A DNA stretch of 64,000 bases, taken from NCBI GenBank assembly GCA_947646735.1, contig CANTFK010000983.1:930001-994000 (forward strand), written 5' to 3'. Below, piece by piece: positions 55,381 to 64,000 of the stretch. The DNA comes from Peronospora farinosa (taxonomy: Eukaryota; Oomycota; Peronosporomycetes; Peronosporales; Peronosporaceae). Numbering within the stretch: position 1 is the first letter of the stretch; the number at the start of each line of letters is the position of its first letter. Below the pieces are notes generated by a model. The model was not told where the DNA came from and searched no databases. It was given only the letters and a program-made list of their open reading frames with translations. Both the position numbers and the translations under genes were made by a program.

Positions 55381-56457
55381 ATGCATTTGTGGAAAGAAGA
55401 TCGACAGATCAAAGTGTTAACACTCGGATCGACCCGACTAATACATGTGAAGATTAAAAAAAATTGCGCTCATATATCAAGCGTCGTAAGAGTTGATGAA
55501 TATGCACGATCGCCTGTAAAAATGAAGCTCGACTTAGCACCAGGTGAATCACGGGGATATTGGAAATATCATACCCAAGGAAAATGGTTCAAACAAGCCA
55601 AGGCAACGGGCAAGATCAACAATGTTAAAAACAACTATGCTATTTGATTCTGGAGCCGAAGTCTCAATCGTCGACACCACCTTTGCTCGTAAGGTAGGAT
55701 GTGTCATTGACGAGAGTCAGAAGCAAGAATGTGTTGGGATTGGTGAGAACACATACATCGTACAAGAATCAAGATTACGCTGAATGGATCGCTAGTCTAT
55801 TATTTCGATGCTTGGGTAGGAAATCAAGTAGGTTAATACGCGATCCTAGGAATGGATTTCATGGTCCCAGCTGGAATACGCCTGGATTTAGCAGATGGAA
55901 AGCTTTGTTTGCCTGATGAGGTCAGGATACTTCCGAATGGACGAAGACCTCCTTATCGGTCGACCATACAAGCGATCACAATTCCAGATCAATATGTGGT
56001 GATTCCCGTGAGTAAATCGACCGAAGTGAAGATCGGAGTTAGTACTCCTAAAGCCAAGATCTGGGTGAGGCGCGATCCGAAGTGGGTACCTCCAGTAACT
56101 ACGGGACCGGGTCAGATCAAGTATCTACAGCTAACTAATATCGGCGATCAAGAAGTTATTTTAATTCATGGACCGCCATTAGTCTGGTGGATGGTCGCTG
56201 ATATGATACCTCGGTCCCCAGGATATGTCTCGGTGGGATCGCGTCGGTATAACGAATGGCAGACATTAGCGCTCGAGGCAAAAACGGATCGGGAAGAAGA
56301 ACTACTGGAAGAATATACCGGACCGCTAGTGGATCATCCTTCGTACCCTACGCCGAAGAGGATCTTAACACGCTTAAAAGAGGAAGCAGAAAAAAGGATT
56401 ACGGAAACGGTGAAACTTACGACACGACCTAATGAAGAATGCGATGCGATAAAATAA
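55381..56457 (+). pseudogene. Gyp-4 protease and tail (frameshifted)
   Basis: Frame 55381-55647 precedes the protease. 55544-55783 has the active site MLFDSGAEVSIVDTTFARKV. The body resumes at 55852-56457 with MDFMVPAGIRLDLADGKLCL and the long tail (TPKAKIWVRRDPKWVPP). It parallels Gyp-1 4477-5531. Confidence 0.85.
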
Positions 56458-56484
56458 ATCGGTGGCAACAATTTAAAAGATCGG

Positions 56485-57294
56485 GTGATCGAAGGTGAAA
56501 GTGAACAACTAGCGCCATCTTCAAGGGTGATCAATGCGATCCGAGGGATGTCAAATGTCGATCACGCGCAAGGGCCTTGGGGTGAAGAAAATTACACTTA
56601 CAATAACTACACACAGGAATGTATGGAGCGTGATTCGACAACTAATGACCGTGATCTGGCTGACCTGGTACTTAATGACCGCGATCTGGACGATCCGGTA
56701 GTTAATGACCGCGATCTGGCCGATCCGGTAGTTGATGACCGCGATCTGGCCGATCCGGTAGTTGATGACCGCGACTTGGCCGATCTGGTAAGTAAGGACC
56801 GCGATCTGGCCGATCTGGTAAGTAAGGACCGCGATCTGGCCGATCCGGTAATTAATGACCGCGATCCGGCCTATCTGTATCGTGGTCTGCGAGAACAAGA
56901 GCAAGCTAGTGATATTACGACTATCATCGACGAATGTAATTTAGCCGGACGAAGTGTAAAGATGAAGCCTAAAGACTCGATGTATTATCACGAGAGTGGG
57001 GAATTGTATGCCGAAGACGTGGATCATCATATGGCTGTCTTGCCTGAGATTGTGTCATCCACCGAAGAAGTTACGATTGATGATATCCAACTGAGCGATC
57101 CGGGAGTTCCTCTAACCAAAGACCAAGAAGGTCTACGGAAATTGATTTGGGTGAAACGACACTTACTCATCGGCAAAGGAAATGCGCTTCCTCCTGCAGC
57201 TCGAGGAGCAGTATGTGATATCGATGTTGGTGGAGCACACCCCCGATCGCACAACGAGTACGACCGGTCGCTCCTAAATTTCGCGAGAAGCTAG
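56485..57294 (+). pseudogene. Gyp-4 repeat linker and RT N-terminus
   Basis: A 269-codon frame with about eight DRDLADPVV-type units (56640-56885), then YYHESGELYAEDVDHHMAVL and ARGAVCDIDVGGAHP, where it leaves frame. The RT fingers continue in other frames (KFREKLADLIKGLLSARI; 57365-57547 IMKKNSVDIRLCIDYRRVNQ). Confidence 0.85.
56640..56885 (+). repeat. About eight 30-bp tandem repeats coding (DRDLADPVV)n
   Basis: Same unit as at 3936-4275, fewer copies; core GACCGCGATCTGGCCGATCC. Confidence 0.92.
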
Positions 57295-57364
57295 CTGACC
57301 TCATCAAAGGATTACTATCAGCCAGGATTATCCAGCCGTCAACATCACATGGACTTCGCCGATT

Positions 57365-58487
57365 GTGGTAATTATGAAAAAGAATAGTGTCGACATTCGT
57401 TTGTGTATTGACTATCGGCGGGTGAATCAACTCACGAGATTAATGGTGTATCCTATGCCGCTGTTAAGCGAATTATTGCAAGATATAAATAAGCTATGTG
57501 GTATTGTTCGTTGGATATGGCCAGTGGATTTTGGGTCGTGGATATGACCGAGCGAGCAAGGATGATTTCTGCTTTTATCACGCCGTCAGGCTTATTCGAG
57601 TGGTTACGAATGCCGTTTGGGTTAAAAAACGCTCCGCAGATTTACCAACGTCTAATTGATAATGCACTGTATGTATACCTCAAGATCGGTACGGATCCAA
57701 ACGCAATTGCCACAGGATCACTCGACTCCGCTGATACGGTAACGGGATCGCTAAAGCTGGTGGATGTATTCACTGAAGGCGAACCGGATACTAGCCAGAA
57801 GCCATCTGTGCTCGGCCGAAGGTCATATATTGATGACATACTAATTCCAGCAACATCGTGGGCCTCCTTATATGATAAGGTAAAGCGATTGTTAGAAGTA
57901 TGCAATGAATGGAATTTGTCGATCAGTCTCGCTAAAGGTTTTTGGGGACGACGTAAGGTGGACTACATGGGTCATCAAGTCTCACTTGCAGGAATAGAAG
58001 CTCATCTAAAGGATTTGGGATCGCTGGTGAATATTATGGTCCCAAAAACGTTGCAATCGATGCAATCGTTTCTGGGAAGCTTGAATTACTATAGTCGATT
58101 TGTCGAAGACTTTGTGATTTATGCGTCAGTGCTATATGAATTACGGGAAGCAGATTTCCACGAAATCCGCTGTTCTGACAAGATGAATGCATCGGATTCG
58201 AATATCGCCACCAGGAATGATTCGGATCAAAATTTTGATGTTGGGGACGACCCAGATCCAGAAGAACGGACTCGATGGGAAAAGCGATGATCGCATTTAC
58301 CATGTTGAAGGCCAAGATTGCTAATACCCCTATCCTCAAAAACTTCGATCCAGATCGGCCTCCGGTAATTGTCGTATATGCGAGTAAATGGGCAGTTTCA
58401 GCAGCTTTGTTGCAGGAGTATGATGGCATATACTGGCCAGTTACTATTAAAAGCCGAACGCTGAAGCCGAACGCTGAAGCCGAATGA
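57365..58487 (+). pseudogene. Gyp-4 reverse transcriptase with insertion before YIDD
   Basis: 57365-57547 (fingers) then 57496-58290: LDMASGFWVVDMTERA, PFGLKNAPQIYQRLIDNALY, then about 45 extra residues (SLDSADTVTGSLKLVDVFTE, KPSVLGRRS) before YIDDILIP. Thumb and connection (FWGRRKVDYMGHQVSLAGIE, FLGSLNYYSRFVEDF) follow, and 58275-58487 starts RNase H (VIVVYASKWAVSAALLQEYD). The catalytic YIDD is intact, unlike Gyp-1. Slips near 57500 and 58280. Confidence 0.88.
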
Positions 58488-58500
58488 GATCAATTACGGA

Positions 58501-59475
58501 ATGGCCGAGAAGGAGATATTAGCTTTACTTTGGATTTTGGATATATGTTATTGCATGCTAGTCTCGCGAGAGATTAAAGTTCTTACGCGTTTCTTGACGA
58601 TGGCCTGGTTGGTGCAATCCTCCGGTCTCGATGGCAGACTAGGTAGGTGGTCCGCATTATTATCTACTTGGACGTTGGAGATCAAGAAATGTGTAAAGGG
58701 CGAAGATGAAATACTTGGTGCCCTGGCTGCAAGTGTGAATCCCCGTGAAGAAGTCGATGAAGTGTTGATCGCAATCAGCCCCCGGAAACAGCCAAGGCAA
58801 ACTTTTAGTATGCCACCGCCTACGGTGGAAGAAGATGAAAGTCTTTTGGTCGTCAGTTTCGATGGATCGGCACGAACCAAGCAAAAGGGTGGATCATACA
58901 GTGCGATAATATGGAAACTTCCGGAGTGGACTATTGTGGCTGCTGCATCGGAATATGCAACGGACTTAACAGTTAACGAAGCCGAATATCGGGGTTTACT
59001 ATTAGGCTTTGATCTGTTGGAGTATCAGACTAGGGGATGCGTTATTATTTGTGGCGTCTCCAACCTAGTGATTCGACAGATGAAGGGTGAAATCGATTGC
59101 AAGGCTCCTGGACTGCAGTTGTTGCGACAGAAAGCAATGGAGAAGCTTCGATCATGGCCGATCCATGAGTTCTTTCATATGAAGCGCGACTGGAACCAAA
59201 GTGCAGATCGACTGGCGAGTACTGCTTTACAGAAGGAACAAGGTGCGGTCATCACTTTGGAAGGAGATCGCCAAGATCTCATTACCCTTAATAGACTGGA
59301 TGAGTTGTTGAAGTCGAAGCAGACCGAATCGGTGGTTAAAGTTGCTGCGATTACCAGATCAACTAGGAGAAGACGTCAACCACCCGAGGTTTTGCAAGAA
59401 TTTGAGCGCGAACAAGTTCGTCGTAATCGTTTCGAAGTAATGCAGTCTCATGAAGAGGAAAAAGCTGAAGATTAG
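58501..59475 (+). pseudogene. Gyp-4 RNase H end plus second RNase H; no integrase
   Basis: 324 codons: EKEILALLWILDICYCMLVS, then the second domain VSFDGSARTKQKGGSYSAII, NEAEYRGLLLGFDLL, CGVSNLVIRQMKGEID and NQSADRLASTAL. The third acidic residue is again Val (GVS). It ends FEREQVRRNRFEV..EEEKAED, where Gyp-1 goes on into integrase. The 300 bp to the LTR (59476-59776) carry no integrase motif and end in a purine stretch GCAGGGGACGAT. Confidence 0.85.
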
Positions 59476-59776
59476 TGATTTGGTTATTTCGCTTACGGAG
59501 AGTGAAAATGGCTGTACAAGATGGTTGTCTAGCTGGGGAACTAGAATATATGTGAATTTGAGTGTCGATCGAAGGTCTGAAAGACCATATCGCGGCTGAA
59601 AAGCCCAGAAAGAAGACAGTTTCGGAGATGATTAAAGAAATGGAGTGACAAAAATGGAATTGTATTGAACGACTGAGATGTGTTACTAGTACACAAACAC
59701 CGCGAGGAATATTAATCGAACAGATGGTGCACAACCAGATTGACACTGTATGTCGCCTACCGGTGCAGGGGACGAT

Positions 59777-61589
59777 TGTGGTAAAGTCGATTAGAGAATT
59801 TTGACTAAGTCCATACAATAATTTTCTCGATAAATCCGGAGCCGAGTTGCTGGGATTTTTCTCTTTAACGGTTGAATCCCTTTCCCATAACGGCGAGAGT
59901 CCTTTCCCATAACGGTCGGATTCCTTTCTCATAAAGTTCGGATCCCTTTCTCATAACGGTTGTATCCCTCTCCCCCATTAAGTCACTTACTAAAATGACT
60001 TATTGGGTGTGATGAAGTCGATCTCAATTCATGGACGATCGAATGGAAAAGCACCGTTGATCCAAGATTGTTTATTTGTTTGTTCAATAAAACGAATGAA
60101 GAAGGGATCAATGGTATCGAAGACGATGATGATATGGATTGAAACATACTTAAGGTGAAGACACATGGCATGATCACATTTCCGAATTATATTGAATAAT
60201 CATGGAATAGGACACCGTTTGGATTATACTGGATTCCAGTATCGGTTGATCCAATTAGATGGATTGATTATAAAAGGATTATACGTGAATGTGGAATAGT
60301 GGAATTTCGCAAAATGTGGATCGCGACTGTGGAGAAGCGAATGAGCATTATTTCGCAAAGTGTGATCACATGTTTTCGGTTAAGTCCGAAATGGCCAATA
60401 TTGATGAGTCACGATCTCGCAGAAAGGTTTCGAGATGACGTCAAATGGGATGGAAAACAGTGAATGGTGTAGTTTGCAGTTCTATGTGGGGTCAAATATG
60501 GCCTAGAAACTACGCTATTGCGATCTCCAGTATTTCCTATGGCGATCCGCGTGAACGCGATCGCTAAGAAGGAGGATGGGTACATCCAAGTATGTGGAAG
60601 ACGGTCTGGTGTGGATCACGTCGCTATGGAGGACTGGAATGGTGGACATGACATGTCACATAGATGGACCATCTCACATGACCTGAGAAACGGTGAAGAG
60701 GATAAGTCGTGATCCGGCGGATCGCGATCCGATGCTAATTATTAGTATCGCGATCCGATATTAATTATTAGTATCGCGATCCGATACTAATTATTTAGTA
60801 CCGCGATCCGATACTAATTATTTAGTACCGCGATCCGATACTAATTATTAGTACCGCGATCCGATACTAAAATGGTATTAGATCCGAGCAAGGTAGCGAT
60901 CCAGATCGCGGCGATATTGGAGTGGACCACATTACAAGATCTGATTTCTCCGAAAGGGCGATACGTGGCAATAGATCCTGAGCTACAGATAGTCAAGATC
61001 ATAGGTTTTGGTATTTGATTGGTTAATATTAACACAGAGCTCAATTTGCTTCTAAGTACACGTGTAGAATTCTCTTCCGGGCTGGATTCTTTGGCCTCCC
61101 GACGTCTCAAGGAAGTCTACATACTACACAGGTCATATCCCTGGATTGTTTGGCCAGGGATTACAAGAACTCTCAAAACAAACAACTTCCCCTGCGATTG
61201 GACGCAGCACAACAAGAAAAGGACAAGGTACAAGATCGCGAGACGGCTCAAGTGGTCAGAAAATCAAGTATATCAAGTGGATCAAGTATCTACATTTTTG
61301 GACAAGGCGATCTCAAGAGAGATCAGGGCGACTCAAATAGAGCACCCCAAGAACAACTGCGATCGTGTGAGGAATTCCACTCGATCGTCCCCCACCTATC
61401 CCTAACACAATCAAGTTCAACATCGACTCAAGTCTACCGAGAAGAGAGCAACCCACCCTACCGACGGGTACACAAGGTGAGGAAGGCTATACACACGGAA
61501 TCGGGGTACCCCCTCCGTTAGTTGGTCGTCCGGGCGCCAATGGAGAGTTAGGATCGCATCAGCAATTTTGCAAATCCCGCTCCGCCGCA
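59777..61589 (+). repeat. Gyp-4 3' LTR
   Basis: 1813 bp, TGTGGTAAAG..CCGCCGCA. It contains the intact counterpart of the Gyp-5 target site at 61042-61061, the 22-bp start repeats (59873-59970) and five near-palindrome units (60715-60875). Short frames inside (60518-60712, 61019-61405, 61150-61521) are LTR sequence. Confidence 0.92.
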
Positions 61590-62240
61590 GTTTACGGCGC
61601 CCAAGGCACCTCACAGAAGTTGGACGGACCATTTCCTGTACCTGACGGCAGTCAGTGATGCCTGCGGAGGGGCGGTTACCCTGGTGTTGGATAACATCGT
61701 CCATTACGCGGACCCGCATATGTGAATGACCATGATGTCCAGGATGGACATTCATCGGACCGACTGCTTGCGTCAAGCCGAGAAATTGGCACAGTTCGCC
61801 CAGTCAACGGAGATTGACAACCACGCGAAGCATGTCGGAAGTGACGTGGTCAATGCTGTTGAACCAAGGAAGGAGCCAAGAGACAAAGTCAAGCACAAGG
61901 TGCTGAAGAAATCGAATGACAATGACCAACGGACGTGCTACAGGTGCGGCGAGGTGGGACATATCAAGCCGATGTGCCCCAAGAGACAGATGTCCAAGGT
62001 CTCAGACCAAGTTTCACATTTGCGATCGACAATGGTGATCGTCTCCAAGAAAATCACTGGATACTCGACAGTGGGTCGAGCAGACACCTTGTCAACGACT
62101 TGTCTCTGATCGTCAACCCGAGCGACTGTCGAAACGAATGCTTGACAGCCGCAACGGATCGAGGTGTGCTCCGGACAACTTCAATGTTGACACTCCCTTG
62201 CTTAATAATCACCAAGACAAGGGAGTGTCAACATTGAAGT
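61590..62240 (+). pseudogene. Cop-2 gag end and protease
   Basis: It continues Cop-2 gag after Gyp-4: HRSWTDHFLYLTAVSDACGG, LVLDNIVHYADPHM, stop, LAQFAQSTEIDNHAKHVGSD, then an intact knuckle CYRCGEVGHIKPMC (61935-61980) and, in a shifted frame, the protease active site NHWILDSGSSRHLVNDL (62045-62100). It ends at the inverted repeat 62175-62243, which interrupts the frame. Confidence 0.85.
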
Positions 62241-62243
62241 TGT
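62175..62243. repeat. Perfect 26-bp inverted repeat, 17-nt loop
   Basis: Arms 62175-62200 and 62218-62243, core CTTCAATGTTGACACTCCCT and its complement. The right arm is the expected coding sequence (S-V-N-I-E-V-V). The left arm is an inverted copy of it. Confidence 0.93.
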
Positions 62244-63550
62244 TGCACTCGGGTTTGTGAATACTATCCAACTCCTCGATGTACAGTACGCCGCGAACCT
62301 CGAGCGAAACATCACTTCGTATGGTAAGCTCGAGGCTAAGGGATGTGTACTTGAGTACCGAGGAGGGAGACGTGTGTTAACCTCTGGGTTTGGAGGTGCA
62401 CAGGTTATGGATGTGGGTTGCAACAACAATGTGCTAGTTGTTGCAGTGACAGGACCATGCAACAAGACCTCACATTTACCACCAAGGGAGATGACGGCTG
62501 CGATCAATTCACCTGAATATAAATCCGATTCGGATGTTCAGAGTGGTACCTTGATGCAGTTCCATCTTCGCTTGAGTCACCTGGGTTACGACACGATCAT
62601 CAAGATGGCCAAAGACCCGGCATCTGGTATTAGGCTGACTGACACGAGGCGCATGCATTGCTTGGCCTGTGCACAAGGCAAGCAAACCAGGGCATCACAG
62701 TCAAGGAAAGACGCAGGCCAAAATTCTCCCATCGATGTGATCGGTGGAGTAATTTGCTCCGACCTCAAGGGCCCGATGACTCCAAGGGATCGTCTGGGTA
62801 ACCGTTACCTGGTCAATTTCATTGACCACAGGTCAAATTATTGCCGTGTGTTCTTGGCCAGATCCAAGGATGCTGCTGCCCTCAAGTTCAAGCACTTCCT
62901 GGTGAGCTTAGAACGAAAGTTCAATTGCAAGATCCACGTACTATATACGGACGGAGGTGGTGAATACAAGACCTTGAACGTGTTTTGTAAGGCAACTAGA
63001 GTCTCGCGTTAAGTCAGTGAAGCCAGAAATTGGGCAAGTAACGGCAAGGCTGAACGGATGCATCGGACAATTATGAACATGGTACAAAGCATGGTGTTTG
63101 CTTCAAACCTGCCTTTGCATTTCTGGGGCGACGCTGATGAGTATGCAACATACATACTTAACAGAAGCAGGACCAAGTCGAATCCAGGTGGGGTGTTTCC
63201 GATGGAATTTCTGACCACGAAGGTGCCAAACCTGAACGACATCGTGGTGTTCGGCTCCACGTGCACCGTGCACGTGGATGCAAGGAACAAATCACTTGGA
63301 TAGCGAGGAAAGGCGGCCATCATCATTGGAAAAAGTGATGAGACGAAGGGGTACAAGTGTACATCCCCAAGGACAAGGTGGTCGTGGTAACGCAGCACGT
63401 ACGCAACATCGAAACACTGTCGGATGGGCGTAACGGTCAAGACGACTTGTACACCGAAAGGATTGAACATCAGGAGGAAATACCGAACGATGATCAACCG
63501 AAGGTTCAAGTACCTACAAGTGGCGGCGAAAGACCGAAGTGGCCGTAAGT
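62240..63550 (+). pseudogene. Cop-2 GAG-pre-integrase and integrase
   Basis: 62257-63012: QLLDVQYAANLERNITSYGK, FHLRLSHLGYDTIIKMAKD, CLACAQGKQTRASQ (HHCC intact), CSDLKGPMTPRDRLGN and LYTDGGGEYKTLNVF. A stop at 63010, then SNGKAERMHRTIMNM gives the catalytic Glu. 63058-63303: FWGDADEYATYILNRSRTKS, VVFGSTCTVHVD; stop. Frames 63357-63548 follow. D, D and E are all present, with two stops between. Confidence 0.87.
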
Positions 63551-64000
63551 CCGGATGGACTAGGGAGCGACACGGCACAAGGTCAACGAGCAGACGTGCT
63601 GAGGAAGTTGTTGGTGAATGCCCTGCTGAACGACAGGATGTCGTGAATGCAGTCATCACTCAAGATCCAAAGCATTATGGTGAAGCCATCCGAAGTGGTG
63701 ATCGCCAGAAATGGACCACGGCTATGACTGAAGAGTTGGATGCTCTAAAGTCAAACGGCGTGTGGACGGTTGTACTACCACCAAAAGGTGCACACGTCTT
63801 GCACAACAAGTGAATCTATAAGACCAAGAATGATGCAAACGGGGACGTGGAGAGGTACAAGGCTCGCCTGGTGGTCTGTGGGAACGAGCAAGTGTTTGGT
63901 GTCGATTATACCCTCACGTTTGCTGCCGTCATGGATTTGGGAACGGTAAAGTTGATTTTGGTGCTCTCCGGCGTTGGAACGTGCCTGCCCGACATGGTGA
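63424..64000 (+). pseudogene. Cop-2 integrase-RT linker and start of RT (truncated by window)
   Basis: Basic linker to 63813 (DRQKWTTAMTEELDALKSNG, VWTVVLPPKGAHVLHNK), a TGA, then KTKNDANGDVERYKARLVVC, GNEQVFGVDYTLTFAAVMDL. The catalytic RT motifs lie beyond position 64000. Confidence 0.82.

Larger units (their letters stand above)
43261..61589 (+). mobile_element. Ty3/gypsy retrotransposon Gyp-4 (family of Gyp-1), lacks integrase, carries Gyp-5 in its 5' LTR
   Basis: LTRs: 43261-53265 (interrupted) and 59777-61589, each about 1.8 kb, TGTGGTAAAG..to CACA/CGCA. By eye they differ at only scattered single bases and in repeat copy number, so insertion is fairly recent. The interior holds gag, protease, repeat linker, RT and two RNase H domains, but the integrase seen in Gyp-1 is missing between 59475 and 59777. 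Target duplication GTTT. The primer site TGGTGCGCGTGCCCGG (53267) follows the LTR by one base. Confidence 0.93.
41953..64000 (+). mobile_element. Ty1/copia retrotransposon Cop-2, interrupted by Gyp-4, runs off the window
   Basis: 5' LTR 41953-42410 (TGTAAG..CTTACA), primer site, gag to 43260. The 18.3-kb Gyp-4 insertion follows, and gag resumes at 61586-61590 with the reading M-K-L-F-T-A-P-K across the repaired junction. Protease, integrase and the start of RT run to the window end. Gyp-4 is flanked by GTTT (43257-43260 and 61590-61593), the target-site duplication. Several stops show that it was decaying. Confidence 0.9.

Noticed and set aside
61019..61521. Frames of about 120 codons repeated at 52689-53116 and 61019-61521
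   Set aside because: They lie inside the two LTRs of Gyp-4, overlap each other in two frames and show no protein motif.

Overview
The window looks like gene-sparse, repeat-rich nuclear DNA of an oomycete, probably a Phytophthora or downy-mildew relative. The evidence is: host genes with short GT-AG introns (about 57-103 nt); a myosin ending in a PX domain, an arrangement I know from oomycetes; initiator (Inr/FPR)-like core promoters in front of several start codons; and Ty3/gypsy and Ty1/copia elements of oomycete type. I see no bacterial operons, rRNA, tRNA or CRISPR. The organism call is an inference. No search was run.

Layout. 1-8886: Ty3/gypsy copy Gyp-1, minus strand. 8887-18472: a second gypsy, Gyp-2, minus strand, interrupted at 14723-16990 by a small gag-protease gypsy, Gyp-3, plus strand. 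18473-20139: a 646-bp spacer and an inverted LTR of the Gyp-2 family; the flanking 5-mers suggest LTR-LTR inversion. 20140-36541: the host gene island. 36542-41952: a degenerate copia element, Cop-1. 41953-64000: a second copia, Cop-2, running off the window, with Gyp-4 (43261-61589, same family as Gyp-1) inserted in its gag and Gyp-5 (44560-52723) inserted in the 5' LTR of Gyp-4. Both junctions can be closed exactly using target-site duplications (GTTT and GCTTC).

Host genes, left to right: a small coiled-coil/PX protein (three exons); a 1156-residue PX myosin whose tail is a paralogue of that small gene; a five-exon PIN1-type parvulin on the minus strand, reconstructed here with a 7-nt first exon; a divergently transcribed COQ8/ADCK-type UbiB kinase with one surplus base in an A-run; a formin-homology-2 protein; a 150-residue protein of unknown function; and a four-exon minus-strand gene for a probable two-helix mitochondrial membrane protein. 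They have no evident shared pathway.

The most interesting signal is in two gypsy elements. Gyp-2 and Gyp-5 each carry a long ORF on the strand opposite to gag-pol, starting just inside the 3' end, preceded by an oomycete-like Inr/FPR core promoter, and ending in a coiled coil encoded directly opposite the integrase-chromodomain linker. Both copies are broken, but the shared layout points to a conserved antisense gene. Other signals are the dual-RNase-H family with a missing catalytic Asp, extreme GATC density and a DRDLADPVV tandem repeat, half-tRNA primer sites in the copias, and recent insertions of elements that cannot encode their own proteins.
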